A stretch of 64,000 nucleotides of DNA from an uncultured Ellagibacter sp. (GTDB lineage: Bacteria > Actinomycetota > Coriobacteriia > Coriobacteriales > Eggerthellaceae): positions 248,001 to 312,000 of the forward strand of contig NZ_CAKUBT010000001.1 of assembly GCF_934643285.1 (NCBI RefSeq), read 5' to 3'. This document shows, one piece after another, positions 1-8,901 of the stretch. The position numbers and the translations under genes were made by a program. The notes beneath the pieces were generated by a model, which was given only the letters and a program-made list of their open reading frames with translations, was not told where the DNA came from and searched no databases. The stretch's first letter is position 1; every line of letters starts with the position of its first letter.

Positions 1-1218
1 ATAAGGTTCCTCGATATGCTCGATCTCGCCGGGGTCGGGCATTTCCTGGGGGGAATGCAGGCTCATCATCTCGCCGCCCTGCTTAAAGACGTGGTATTCC
101 ACCGAGGGCGCGGTCGCGAGCAAATCGAGGTTGAACTCGCGCTCGAGGCGCTCCTTCACGACCTCCATGTGCAAAAGCCCCAAAAAACCGACGCGGAAGC
201 CGAAGCCGAGCGCGTGGGACTTCTCGGGTTCCCACAATAGCGCGGGATCGTTGAGCGAGAGCTTCTCGAGGGCCTCCTTCAGGGGCTCGTATTGGTCAGA
301 CTCAATGGGGAACAGGCCCGTGTAGACCATAGGCTTGGCCTCGCGATAGCCGGGCAGCGGGTTGTCGACGCCGCCTTCCGCAAGCGTGATCGTGTCGCCG
401 ACCTTCACGTGGACAAGGTCCTTAAGCCCCGTGACCAGGTATCCGACCTCGCCGACGCCAAGCTCGGGCAGCGGCTCCTCGACGGGATGGCGCGCGCCCA
501 CTTCCTCGGCCAGGATGTCCTTGCCCGACGCCATGAGGCGCAGGCGCTGGCCTTTCTTCATCGAGCCGTCGACGATGCGGACGAGCGCCACGACGCCGCG
601 GTACGGGTCGAAGTAGCTGTCGAAGATGAGCGCACGCAGCGGGGCGTTCGCGTCGCCGGTTGGCGCGGGAATGTTGTAGACCACGGCCTCGAGCAGGTCG
701 TGCACGCCGACGCCAGTTTTTCCCGAGGCGAGCACCGCGTCGTCTGCGGGGATCGCAAGCGCGTCCTCTATTTCAGCGCGAACGCGCTCGGGGTCGGCCG
801 AGGGCAGGTCGATCTTGTTGATAAGCGGGATGATCTCGAGGTTCGCGTTCATCGCCATCATGGCGTTCGCGACCGTCTGCGCCTCAACGCCCTGGGTCGC
901 GTCGACCACGAGCACCGCGCCCTCGCATGCAGCCAAAGAGCGGCTTACCTCGTAGGTGAAGTCGACGTGGCCGGGAGTGTCAATGAGGTTGAACTGGTAT
1001 TCCTCGCCGTCGTCGGCCTGATAGTTCACGCGCACGGCCTGGCTTTTGATCGTGATACCGCGCTCGCGCTCGATGTCCATCGTGTCGAGGAGCTGGGCTT
1101 GCATATCGCGCTCGGCGATGGTGCCCGTCATCTCGAGGATGCGGTCAGAAAGCGTCGATTTCCCGTGGTCGATATGGGCGATGATGGAGAAGTTCCTGAT
1201 ATGCGAGGGGTCGGTCAT
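1..1218 (-). CDS. lepA: Elongation factor 4 (LepA), C-terminus cut by window edge
   Basis: Translational GTPase that back-translocates or remodels stalled ribosomes in the cytoplasm. The first 406 codons are present. G1 (AHIDHGKST) lies at residues 14-22, G3 (DTPGH) at 80-84 and NKID at 133-136, and LepA-type sequence continues (GFLGLLHMEVVKERLEREF) to the window edge. The family is about 600 residues, so roughly 200 C-terminal residues are missing because of the window, not mutation. The start is the ATG at 1218, with AAGGA 13 bases upstream. It is divergent from rpsT. Recognition is strong. Confidence 0.95.
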   Translation of the reverse strand, partial: MTDPSHIRNFSIIAHIDHGKSTLSDRILEMTGTIAERDMQAQLLDTMDIERERGITIKSQAVRVNYQADDGEEYQFNLIDTPGHVDFTYEVSRSLAACEGAVLVVDATQGVEAQTVANAMMAMNANLEIIPLINKIDLPSADPERVRAEIEDALAIPADDAVLASGKTGVGVHDLLEAVVYNIPAPTGDANAPLRALIFDSYFDPYRGVVALVRIVDGSMKKGQRLRLMASGKDILAEEVGARHPVEEPLPELGVGEVGYLVTGLKDLVHVKVGDTITLAEGGVDNPLPGYREAKPMVYTGLFPIESDQYEPLKEALEKLSLNDPALLWEPEKSHALGFGFRVGFLGLLHMEVVKERLEREFNLDLLATAPSVEYHVFKQGGEMMSLHSPQEMPDPGEIEHIEEPY

Positions 1219-1590
1219 GACGATCGATAGGTCCTTATCTCTTGCAGTATTTGTGTTCAATGTATACGTTTGCACCTGAAAATGGCGCAATTCACTAAAA
1301 ACTACGTGCAATTGGCGCAAGCGTTTGCTATTCTATCGCATTGCGTATCCAGCAAGCGTTCGCGTGGTGATATTCATCGGCGAATCCGCAGACATGGCTG
1401 CAACAGGGAAAGTGCTTGTGCTGGACGGCCGATTGGCCTGCGAGACAGAGAAATCCTGACTGTTTCCTATGCGAGACGCGCATCTTTGCGGTTTCTTCGT
1501 CTCGCGTGTCAATCTTGCCTTCCAACACTTTTCCTGCAACGTGTCGTGCTGCGCGCGCGGACTATCAGTTGTTTTAGGAAAGGAACGAAC
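1219..1590. other. 372-bp divergent intergenic region, lepA/rpsT
   Basis: This stretch holds the candidate lepA promoter and the 5' leader of rpsT. The octamer TGGCGCAA occurs twice (about 1283 and 1313). An inverted repeat, GCGAGACG (1471-1478) and CGTCTCGC (1498-1505), lies about 85 bases before the rpsT start and could fold in the mRNA. No protein-coding frame is convincing and no clear plus-strand promoter stands out. Confidence 0.5.
1261..1290 (-). promoter_or_regulatory. Candidate lepA promoter
   Basis: On the minus strand TTGCGC (1290-1285) and TATACA (1266-1261) are separated by 18 bases and lie about 40 bases before the lepA start. The box match is reasonable, but there is no experimental support. 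Confidence 0.45.
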
Positions 1591-2091
1591 ATGGCAAACA
1601 TCAAGAGCCAGAAGAAGCGCAACATCACCAACGAGAAGGCGCATCAGCGCAACAAGGCTTGCAAGTCCGAGCTGAAGACCGCAGTTCGCCGCGTGCGCGA
1701 GGCTGTTGCCGCCGGCAACGGTGCCGAGGCTTACGCTGCCGCTCTCGCTGCGAGCCGCCTGCTCGACAAGGCTGCTTCCAAGGGCATCATCCACAAGAAC
1801 CAGGCTGCTAACCGCAAGTCCGGCGTCATGCAGCTCGCCAACACCATCGTGACCGACGCCGATCGCGCCGCTTACGTGAAGCCGGAGCCGAAGAAGCAGG
1901 AGGCCACGGGCAACAAGAAGGCTGCCAAGAAGGCCGAGCGCAAGGCCGCTCTCGCTGCCGCTTCCGCCGAGAAGGCCAAGCGCCGCGAGAAGCAGCTCAA
2001 GGAAGAGGCTGCTGCTAAGGCTCGCAAGGCCAAGGAAGCCGAAGAGGCCGCCAAGGCCGAGGCTGCCGAAGCTGAGGAAGCTGCTGAATAA
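1591..2091 (+). CDS. rpsT: 30S ribosomal protein S20 with long C-terminal extension
   Basis: Primary 16S rRNA-binding protein of the small subunit. The S20 core (starts MANIKSQKKRN, ends near VMQLANTIVT) fills about the first 90 residues. The product is 166 residues, against about 85-90 in most bacteria. The extra 75 residues are almost only Ala, Lys, Glu and Arg, shifting from basic to acidic toward the end, and look like one long helix. The ATG at 1591 is chosen because it gives the canonical S20 N-terminus and follows AGGAAAGGAAC; an upstream in-frame extension has no RBS. It is monocistronic, with a strong terminator just downstream. Confidence 0.95.
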   Translation: MANIKSQKKRNITNEKAHQRNKACKSELKTAVRRVREAVAAGNGAEAYAAALAASRLLDKAASKGIIHKNQAANRKSGVMQLANTIVTDADRAAYVKPEPKKQEATGNKKAAKKAERKAALAAASAEKAKRREKQLKEEAAAKARKAKEAEEAAKAEAAEAEEAAE

Positions 2092-2115
2092 GCAAATCGC
2101 TTAACGCGACTTTCG

Positions 2116-2157
2116 AAGGACCCTGAGTTCGCAAGAACCCAGGGTCCTTTTTCTTTG
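2116..2157 (+). terminator. rpsT intrinsic terminator
   Basis: A stem of about 15 bp with one mismatch (arms 2116-2130 and 2135-2149) has a 4-base loop and is followed by TTTTTCTTT. It lies 25 bases after the rpsT stop. Confidence 0.92.
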
Positions 2158-2213
2158 GGAGTCAAGGTGAGGCGGGGATCGGGGGATTTGTCTCGCCCGT
2201 GGACAGCGCGAAG

Positions 2214-3224
2214 CTATCTTCCTTCGCAGACGGAAGTGACCCAGTCCATGAATGCTGCTTCAGGATCGGCGCCGCTTTTCATGGCGCGCTCGGCATCGCG
2301 CGCGGTGATGATTGCGCGGCGAAGCTCGTCTCGTGAGAATCGGCGCGCAAGAGTGCTGTGCCCCTTCACCTGCCATGCCTGCTTCGGGCGGGCCTTGGGA
2401 TTCGATATCTTCGCGTACTCGGTGAGCGCCGAGGCTAGCGCATTGGGGTTGCCCCGCTCTGCCAGGACTTTCGCGCACATGATTTCGCGCAGCCGGGTAG
2501 TACACATCGCAATGAGCGCATGGGGCGAGGTCGACTCCATCTTCGCGCGATAGATGAGGCACTTCTTAAGGTCGCGCGCAGCGAAGGCATCGACGAACTC
2601 CCAAGGAGTTGCCTCAGTCGTGCGGCTTACAAGCGAGCGCACCTCATGCTCGGAAACAGGGTCGTTCCCCCGATGCGCGAGCGCAATCTTCGCGATCTCG
2701 CTGTCGAGATGCACCGTGTTCTCGCCTACTAGCTCGACCAGGGCATTTGCAGCCCCTTCGGTGAACGTCGTCCCGTGCGAGACGGCCATCGACCGGACGG
2801 TGTGGGGCAGCTCCTTCTTCTTCAGTGGGATGCACTCGATGACGGCGCTCTTCCCCACCCCAGCGACAGCCTTGTACAGGCGCGTGTTCTTCGCGAGCTT
2901 CTCCGCCTCAAGGGCAAGTACGGTCTGGTCGCTCGGGGAATCGAGGTAGGCAACAAGCTCTTCCGAATCGGCCTTCTTCAGCTTGTCAACATCGCGCACG
3001 TATACCAGTCGTTTCTCGCTTGCGAAGGGCATGGTGTTGCAAGCCGATACGATATCGGCCCCCAGCGCCGTCTCGCCGTCGAAGGTGTCGGAGTTGAAAG
3101 AGAGATCACCGTATTGCGCGAGGCGCTCGCGGAGCCGTCTCAACACAGTCGAGCGTTTAAGCGCGTCCTCCCCTACGATCAGGTAGGCGGGAATGAGTGG
3201 TTTTTGCTTTGCTGTTTGCGTCAT
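2214..3224 (-). CDS. holA: DNA polymerase III delta subunit
   Basis: Clamp-loader subunit that opens the beta clamp during replication. The 336-residue length and the order of motifs (AYLIVGEDALKR near the N-terminus, then ASEKRLVYVRDVDKL, then a helical C-terminus ending VTSVCEG) fit HolA. It lies nine bases after comEC, and the comEC-holA pairing is common in bacteria, so it is probably the last gene of comEA-comEC-holA. No strong terminator is visible after it. Confidence 0.9.
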   Translation of the reverse strand: MTQTAKQKPLIPAYLIVGEDALKRSTVLRRLRERLAQYGDLSFNSDTFDGETALGADIVSACNTMPFASEKRLVYVRDVDKLKKADSEELVAYLDSPSDQTVLALEAEKLAKNTRLYKAVAGVGKSAVIECIPLKKKELPHTVRSMAVSHGTTFTEGAANALVELVGENTVHLDSEIAKIALAHRGNDPVSEHEVRSLVSRTTEATPWEFVDAFAARDLKKCLIYRAKMESTSPHALIAMCTTRLREIMCAKVLAERGNPNALASALTEYAKISNPKARPKQAWQVKGHSTLARRFSRDELRRAIITARDAERAMKSGADPEAAFMDWVTSVCEGR

Positions 3225-3233
3225 GCAGCCATT

Positions 3234-5597
3234 CTATCCCAGGGCGGTAACGCGGATGCCATCGTTTGAGAATTCGCATGAAACATCTCCCATCTCGTCA
3301 GTGCGGAAGACGTGCGACCCAACGTTGTCCAGAAGCGAAAGCGTCTGCGCCGCAGGGTGGCCATATCGATTACCCTTCCCTACGCTAATGAGCGAAATCT
3401 CGGGGCGAATCGCCTCAACGACGCTCTCGGTGAGTGCCGCCTTCGAGCCATGATGGCCGACTTTGTAGATATCGATATCCCCTAACGCCCCCTCATCGAT
3501 CATCTCTGTCAGTTGATCGGACTCGGCGTCGCCGCAGAACAATGCCGTCCACGTGCTCCCACTCGTCGCAAGAGAGGCAAGTAGGCAAAGGCTATCGGCA
3601 TTGCCGCCCTCGTCTGAAAACCCGTGTGGCCAGATCACTTTCAGAGAGAAGTCTCCGCAGGCAATTGCGTCCCCAACAGCAAGAGGCCCAACATTGCTAA
3701 CCCCTACGACCGATGACGCGCTCTTGATGAGGCTTTCGCACGACTCGCAGTCGCAGGTGACAGCATCGCGTGCCACGAGCACGCTATCGATCGCCACGAC
3801 GCCGTCAAGTGCCTGCAGCGACCCGCAGTGGTCGTCATCGGCGTGAGTGATAAGCACCGCGTCGAGGTGGAATATGCCTTGCCTGGCAAGCGCTTCCTTG
3901 AGGAGCGTGTCGTGGTTTCCCGTGTCGATGAGGATCGCCGACCCTTTGCTTCGCACCAGGAACGCGTCCCCCTGCGCGACGTCGAGCATAACGATCTCGC
4001 TTGGCCTAAGAAGAGGAACAACGACGACGAACGCGATGGCGCATGCGCAGGCCGCTGACCCCATCGCGAAGATCGTCGCGCCCGTGAGCTGGGGCCATAA
4101 GAGCCAGAGCAGAAGCGGCCCCGCTATTGAGAGCGCAAGCCCCCACGGCGCGGAAAGCGATACCGGCACGCAGGCAAAGGGGACCTGGGCGAAAACCGTT
4201 ATCGCTTGGGCAAGCAAGAAAGCGGCTCCTTTCGCGAAGGATAGCGCGAGCGGCGCAACAACGGGAGCTGCCAGGGAGGCAACGGATCCCATAAGGCTTA
4301 CGGTGAGCGCAAGCGTGAACAACGGTGCGACGACAAGGTTCGCAACAGGGGATACGAGCGGCAACTGCGAGAAGAGCGCCGCGGAAAACGGTGTCGTTGC
4401 CACCATGGCCGCCAACGTGAGCGCTAGGGGCTCGGCGATGCGCCGCACGATGGGAACGCCCGACAGCCATGATGAAATGAGCGGCATGAGCGCGATGATT
4501 CCCAGCGTCGACATCGCTGAGAGGAAAAACGATATCGACACACTCGATTGCGGGGAGATGGCAATGATCACGACAATGCACGCGCCAAGCGCAGAGAGCG
4601 TCGCCCGACGTCGGCGTGCGAGGAACGACGTCATGCCGACGACAGCCATCGCCGCAGCTCGGAGTGCGGATATGGGCATCCCCGTCAGTACCAGATAAAT
4701 CGAAAGCACAGCAAGCTGTATCGCAAGGGAGAACCTTCTCGGCGTTCGAACGACCTGAAGCACGGATGCAATCATCCCGCACGTGATGGAGAGGTGGGCC
4801 CCGGAAACTGCGACGAGATGGGCCACACCCACGGTCTTGCATGCTGCGTACAGATCGCTCTCTCGCAGCTGCTCCCGATATCCGCAGACGAGCGCCTGGC
4901 AGAGCGCACCGACATCTCCCTGACCGTCGAACAGCGCAATCACCGATTTCCGCACATTTGCGAGAACATCCCCAACGGAGCGCAAATTGTCCAGTCGTTC
5001 GATCGCTTCAGGCGATGACACGGCATCGATGCCTTGAAGATAGAACCGCTCGACAGAGGCCTCCCTCGGCTGAGAAAGCGCACACGTCGCGCTGAACGAG
5101 TCGCCGTAGAAAATGCCGCCTTCCCCTTTTGGCAGGGTGACGTTTACCGTATGCTCTTCCCCGCTCGATTGAGATCTGGCAACTGCGCGCACCGTGGCAT
5201 TGAAATCGCCTTGCCTCGCGTCTTCTGCAGCGGTGAAACACCATTCCTGGACGGGAGAAGCTATGGCCTGGCCAGCTTTTGTTTCATAGGAAAGCGTAGC
5301 GGAGAAGCCAAGCGCGCATCCTATAACGAACCCCAGAACGAGAACAGCGAGCGTCGACAGTGCACCTCGCATAAACGCGAACATCGCAAGAGCGAAGAAG
5401 ACGCATGCAACGACGATGACGGGAACTAAGAACTCCCGCGCGCATCGAAAACCCAGGGTATAGCTTCCCGCACAGGCGCCCCACAATGCGAGTGCAAGGA
5501 TCGTAAGCGGTGACATCGAGGGACGCTTTGCGGAGCCTTGAGGGCATGACTCATCAAGGGTGTCGCTCGAATGCTGGCCGAGAACGCTCACCTTCAT
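3234..5597 (-). CDS. comEC: ComEC/Rec2 DNA uptake channel
   Basis: Inner-membrane channel that passes single-stranded DNA into the cytoplasm. The N-terminal part has hydrophobic segments, the middle is the polytopic Competence domain, and the last ~260 residues form a metallo-beta-lactamase-like domain with HADDDHCGSL and GHHGSK. It gives 787 residues from the ATG at 5597. The frame stays open to a TTG at 5690 inside comEA, but that start has no usable RBS. A further ATG at 5516 begins directly at the first membrane segment, so the exact start is uncertain. It follows comEA and precedes holA. Confidence 0.92.
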   Translation of the reverse strand: MKVSVLGQHSSDTLDESCPQGSAKRPSMSPLTILALALWGACAGSYTLGFRCAREFLVPVIVVACVFFALAMFAFMRGALSTLAVLVLGFVIGCALGFSATLSYETKAGQAIASPVQEWCFTAAEDARQGDFNATVRAVARSQSSGEEHTVNVTLPKGEGGIFYGDSFSATCALSQPREASVERFYLQGIDAVSSPEAIERLDNLRSVGDVLANVRKSVIALFDGQGDVGALCQALVCGYREQLRESDLYAACKTVGVAHLVAVSGAHLSITCGMIASVLQVVRTPRRFSLAIQLAVLSIYLVLTGMPISALRAAAMAVVGMTSFLARRRRATLSALGACIVVIIAISPQSSVSISFFLSAMSTLGIIALMPLISSWLSGVPIVRRIAEPLALTLAAMVATTPFSAALFSQLPLVSPVANLVVAPLFTLALTVSLMGSVASLAAPVVAPLALSFAKGAAFLLAQAITVFAQVPFACVPVSLSAPWGLALSIAGPLLLWLLWPQLTGATIFAMGSAACACAIAFVVVVPLLRPSEIVMLDVAQGDAFLVRSKGSAILIDTGNHDTLLKEALARQGIFHLDAVLITHADDDHCGSLQALDGVVAIDSVLVARDAVTCDCESCESLIKSASSVVGVSNVGPLAVGDAIACGDFSLKVIWPHGFSDEGGNADSLCLLASLATSGSTWTALFCGDAESDQLTEMIDEGALGDIDIYKVGHHGSKAALTESVVEAIRPEISLISVGKGNRYGHPAAQTLSLLDNVGSHVFRTDEMGDVSCEFSNDGIRVTALG

Positions 5598-5640
5598 CGT
5601 GAGACGGTGTGTCGCTTCCTTAAAAGATTGCCATCTCTCG

Positions 5641-6300
5641 TTATCCAACGGTGATGCACCCCTCGAGCTGGGAAAATTTCTTATCACCAACTCCCGAGAC
5701 GCGCTTTAGGTCCTCGATAGTTTTGAAGGGGCCGTTCGCCTCGCGGTCAGCGACGATTTTTGCGGCGGTGGATGCTCCGATGCCGGGCAACGTGTCAAGT
5801 GTTGCCGCATCGGCAGTATTGATGTTAACCTTCCCCGTCGCCGTACCAGGTGAAGCTGCGGTTGCAGGCGTAGTGTCCGAGCCGCCATCGGTTTGCGTGG
5901 TGGGAACGATGATCTGTTCACCGTCGGTCAAGACGCGCGCAAGGTTCACCGCGTCATGCCTCGCGTCTTCAGTAAATCCCCCAGCCGCTTGGATTGCGTC
6001 GTACACCCGCGAACCCTCGGAAAGCTCGAACAATCCCGGAGAAACAACCGCCCCCTCGACGTGTACGAATATCGTCTTCTCGACAACAGGCGCATCAGAG
6101 GACGCATCTTCGATAGGTTCCGAAGTGCTTGTCTGCGCTTTCGAGATTGAGAACTCGCTACCAGGCAGCAGTGCATGGGCAAGCTGCGAGCCTGCGATAC
6201 AGAGTATCGCTACTGCTAGCGAAACAATCCCGATAACTACTGCAGGTTTCGGCTTGCGCTTGCTCGGCGCAGAAAAAGGTATTTTGTCGCGGCGCTTCAT
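5641..6300 (-). CDS. comEA: ComEA DNA receptor
   Basis: Membrane-anchored double-stranded DNA receptor for competence. The 219 residues start with a basic N-terminus and one membrane segment (about residues 20-45), then a SLBB-like domain (VHVEGAVVSPGLFEL), a Thr/Ala-rich linker and a C-terminal helix-hairpin-helix pair (NINTADAATLDTLPGIG). AAAGGGGAG lies 2 bases before the ATG. First gene of the comEA-comEC-holA unit. Confidence 0.93.
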   Translation of the reverse strand: MKRRDKIPFSAPSKRKPKPAVVIGIVSLAVAILCIAGSQLAHALLPGSEFSISKAQTSTSEPIEDASSDAPVVEKTIFVHVEGAVVSPGLFELSEGSRVYDAIQAAGGFTEDARHDAVNLARVLTDGEQIIVPTTQTDGGSDTTPATAASPGTATGKVNINTADAATLDTLPGIGASTAAKIVADREANGPFKTIEDLKRVSGVGDKKFSQLEGCITVG

Positions 6301-6325
6301 CGCTCCCCTTTCGATTGAGTAAGGG

Positions 6326-6354
6326 AGTATAGCGATGAAGCCTGGCGATTACCT
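6326..6354 (-). promoter_or_regulatory. Candidate comEA promoter
   Basis: TATACT on the minus strand (6331-6326) would start transcription about 20 bases before the comEA ATG. The -35 region is weak. Confidence 0.4.
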
Positions 6355-6452
6355 GCCCAAATGCTTCCCGAATCGCGTTACCTTATCCGCGCATTTTAGG
6401 CAGGAATGCAACGCCAAAGAAGCAAAACCTCTGCTGAAACTCGCTCGAAATG

Positions 6453-6499
6453 CTGCAAACCCTGCCAGATTCCTTGCAGAAACCTGGCAGGGTTTGCAG
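6453..6499 (-). terminator. Perfect 16-bp hairpin abutting thiI stop codon
   Basis: CTGCAAACCCTGCCAG (6453-6468) is exactly inverted at 6484-6499, with a 15-base loop. The stem begins at the base next to the thiI stop codon. On the minus strand it is followed only by CATTTCG, so the U-tract is poor. It is either a weak terminator or an mRNA 3'-end stabiliser. Confidence 0.55.
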
Positions 6500-7744
6500 T
6501 TAGTCTCCGTCGTTCTCCGTCATAAGGTCGTGCAAAGATTTCTTGCGCGGCTTATAGGCAGGGCAGGCGTAATCGTGCGGCTCGGCGGCGCAGGCGAGCT
6601 CTTCTACCCACTGGTCGATGGGGAAAGCGGCCTCAGCCTCGCGCACGGCCGTCAGGTTCGCGTGCGTCTCGGGGTTGCGCGGCATGAAGAGCGTGCAGCA
6701 ATCCGGCGCGTCCTGCGACGAGATGGGGAACGTCCCCAACTGCTGCGATTGCGCGATGATTTCGAGCTTGTCGGAGCCGATGAGCGGGCGGAACACCGGA
6801 AGCGACACGGCGTCGTTCGTCGCCCTGATGTTGTCGAGCGTCTGCGAAGCGACCTGCCCGAGGCTCTCACCCGTGACGATGGCCTTCGCATGCTCGTAGT
6901 AAGCGATACGCTCGGCAACGCGGAACATGAGGCGGCGGTACAGGATAACGCGCAGCTCAGGGGGTGCCGAAAGGGCAATCTCGCGCTGATAGTCGCCGAA
7001 GGGGACAAAGTAGACGCGCGCGATGCAGCCCGTCTTCTCGAGCACACGCGCGATGTCGTCGACCAAGAACTCGGAGGCATCGGATGTCTGCGGCCTGCCC
7101 GAGAAATGCACGCCGATGCAGACGGCGCCGCGACGCGCAATGCGCCAGAGCGCCACAGGCGAGTCGATTCCGGAGGAAAGCAAGCTTACCACCGTTCCCG
7201 AGCTTCCGACGGGAAGGCCCCCGATGCCGGGGATGCTGCGCGCGTAGACATATGCCGCGTTTTGCACGACTTCAATCCCCACCGTGAGGTCGGGGTCCTT
7301 CATCTGGACTTTGACCTGGGGATAAGCATCGCTCAAACGCCCGCCCACAATCTGGTTGATCTCCATCGAGTTCACGGGGAAATCGGTGTGGTTGCGGCGC
7401 GCGTGCACCTTAAAGCTCGCAAACGCCCCCGATTCGCCCATCGCAAGGATGCCCGCCTCGGTCATCTGATCGAGGTCGCGCTCGCACTTGAACCCGCACG
7501 AGACGCGCGCAGTGCCGGGAATCGAGCGGATAGCATCGGCACATTCGACCATGGTGTCGTGCGAGGTTCCTTCCTTCAAGAACACGCAAAGACGCCCCGA
7601 GATGCGGTGAATCGTCACAACAGGGTACGCGCAAAGATGCGCCTCCAGATTCTTCAGAAGGCGCATCTCGAATTTTGATCGATTGTGACCCTTAAGGCCG
7701 ATCTCGTGGTAGTGAACCAGACAGATTCGTTGATACTCAGCCAT
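6500..7744 (-). CDS. thiI: tRNA 4-thiouridine synthase ThiI
   Basis: Adenylates U8 of tRNA and transfers sulfur to it; in some bacteria it also feeds thiamine thiazole synthesis. The 414 residues show an N-terminal ferredoxin-like/THUMP region and the PP-loop SSGIDSPVALWRIARRG. There is no C-terminal rhodanese domain, so this is the short form, in which sulfur comes directly from a cysteine desulfurase or via the Cys in CTLFMPRNPETH. Its ATG overlaps the rpoZ stop (TAATG), which implies translational coupling in mihF-gmk-rpoZ-thiI. Confidence 0.93.
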   Translation of the reverse strand: MAEYQRICLVHYHEIGLKGHNRSKFEMRLLKNLEAHLCAYPVVTIHRISGRLCVFLKEGTSHDTMVECADAIRSIPGTARVSCGFKCERDLDQMTEAGILAMGESGAFASFKVHARRNHTDFPVNSMEINQIVGGRLSDAYPQVKVQMKDPDLTVGIEVVQNAAYVYARSIPGIGGLPVGSSGTVVSLLSSGIDSPVALWRIARRGAVCIGVHFSGRPQTSDASEFLVDDIARVLEKTGCIARVYFVPFGDYQREIALSAPPELRVILYRRLMFRVAERIAYYEHAKAIVTGESLGQVASQTLDNIRATNDAVSLPVFRPLIGSDKLEIIAQSQQLGTFPISSQDAPDCCTLFMPRNPETHANLTAVREAEAAFPIDQWVEELACAAEPHDYACPAYKPRKKSLHDLMTENDGD

Positions 7745-8004
7745 TAATGGTTCTTGATGTCGATGCTGTCAGGATCATAGGAAACGTCGCCAGTTGCGAT
7801 TTCATTGAAGGCGATCGTGAGCGGCTTCTTGTCCGCAGCGCGAGCAATCTCGACGGCAGTTTGCAGCTGGATTGCGCGATCGCGCTGGCCGCGCATCATG
7901 TCGTTGATGTCGTGCGCGCGCTTGGACGCGAGGGCGCACAAAAGGAAGCGGTCCTGATCGGTTTCTTCCAGCAAATCGTTGATTCTCGGTTCGATGATAC
8001 TCAT
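7744..8004 (-). CDS. rpoZ: RNA polymerase omega subunit
   Basis: Small subunit that promotes assembly of RNA polymerase. The 86 residues contain the conserved block RFLLCALASKRAHDINDMM followed by the region KPLTIAFNEIATGDV. It sits immediately after gmk, the usual order in Actinobacteria and many other phyla. Confidence 0.93.
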   Translation of the reverse strand: MSIIEPRINDLLEETDQDRFLLCALASKRAHDINDMMRGQRDRAIQLQTAVEIARAADKKPLTIAFNEIATGDVSYDPDSIDIKNH

Positions 8005-8020
8005 CTTTGATGTTACCTCG

Positions 8021-8590
8021 TTATTCTTCAGCTTTTTCGTTCACGTAATCGACTAGCTGCCTGGTGGCGGTCTCAAGGTCGTCGTTCACGATCCGAATGT
8101 CGTACTCCATCTTGCGCGCAAGCTCTGCCTGCGCTGCTTCCATGCGGGAGGCTATCACCTCGTCGGTCTCCGTGCCTCGACCGCGCAAGCGTTCTTCGAG
8201 CACGGTAAGCGAAGGCGGCTCGATGAAAACCAGGTGCGCTTCGGGAAGCTTGGCCTTCACTTGGAAAGCTCCTTGCACGTCGATTTCGAGAACGACCTGC
8301 TCACCTTGGGCGATATGCCCCAGCACGGCGCTTTTCGGCGTGCCGTAGCGATGATCCGCGTACGTGGCCCATTCGAGAAGCCCATCTTCCTTTACAAGGG
8401 CATCAAATTCCTCGTCGCTCTTGAAGAAGTACTGGACGGCCTCCTGCTCGCCTTCGCGTGGGGAGCGCGTCGTTGCGGAAACCGAAACCCAGCAATCGGG
8501 AACTTCGCGCAACAAACGGGCCACCAGGGTGCCCTTGCCGGCACCTGATGGCCCTGAAATCACAAAGAGATTACCGCGGCGCATGGGCAC
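8021..8590 (-). CDS. gmk: Guanylate kinase
   Basis: Phosphorylates GMP/dGMP to GDP/dGDP. Walker A SGPSGAGKGTL lies near residues 12-22, followed by SVSATTRSPREGE and VLEIDVQGAFQV, all typical of Gmk. The GTG at 8590 gives 189 residues; an ATG two codons later is an equally good start. It lies two bases after mihF, so translation is probably coupled. Confidence 0.95.
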   Translation of the reverse strand: MPMRRGNLFVISGPSGAGKGTLVARLLREVPDCWVSVSATTRSPREGEQEAVQYFFKSDEEFDALVKEDGLLEWATYADHRYGTPKSAVLGHIAQGEQVVLEIDVQGAFQVKAKLPEAHLVFIEPPSLTVLEERLRGRGTETDEVIASRMEAAQAELARKMEYDIRIVNDDLETATRQLVDYVNEKAEE

Positions 8591-8592
8591 GA

Positions 8593-8901
8593 TTAGCCGA
8601 GACGCTCCAGCAGTGCGGCACGCTGACGGTCGCCAAGACCACGAAGGCGACGGCTCTCAGCGATCTGGAGTTCCTTCATGATCTTCTCGGCTTTGGCCTT
8701 GCCGTAACCGGGGAGGGTCTCGATGAGGGTGGAAACCTTCATGCGGCCGACGATCGGGTCTTCCTTCATGTCGAGAACCTTCTCGAGCGTGAGCTTGCCG
8801 CTCTTGAGATCGTCGCGAACCTCAGCGCGCTTGATGCGGGCGGCCTTGGCCTTCTCGAGAGCTGCCTGACGCTCTTCGGGGCTGAGTTGAGGAATTGCCA
8901 T
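8593..8901 (-). CDS. mihF: Actinobacterial integration host factor (mIHF)
   Basis: Nucleoid-associated DNA-binding protein specific to Actinobacteria, unrelated to proteobacterial IHF. The 102 residues end in a helix-two-turn-helix region with TLPGYGKAKAEKIMKEL and RRLRGLGDRQRAALLE. The ATG at 8901 is chosen because it follows AAAGGAGAG at ideal spacing; the frame continues upstream without an RBS. First gene of mihF-gmk-rpoZ-thiI and a marker of the phylum. Confidence 0.93.
   Translation of the reverse strand: MAIPQLSPEERQAALEKAKAARIKRAEVRDDLKSGKLTLEKVLDMKEDPIVGRMKVSTLIETLPGYGKAKAEKIMKELQIAESRRLRGLGDRQRAALLERLG

Noticed and set aside
5598..5690. Extension of ComEC to a TTG at 5690
   Set aside because: The extra N-terminus overlaps comEA, has no usable RBS and lacks ComEC-like sequence.
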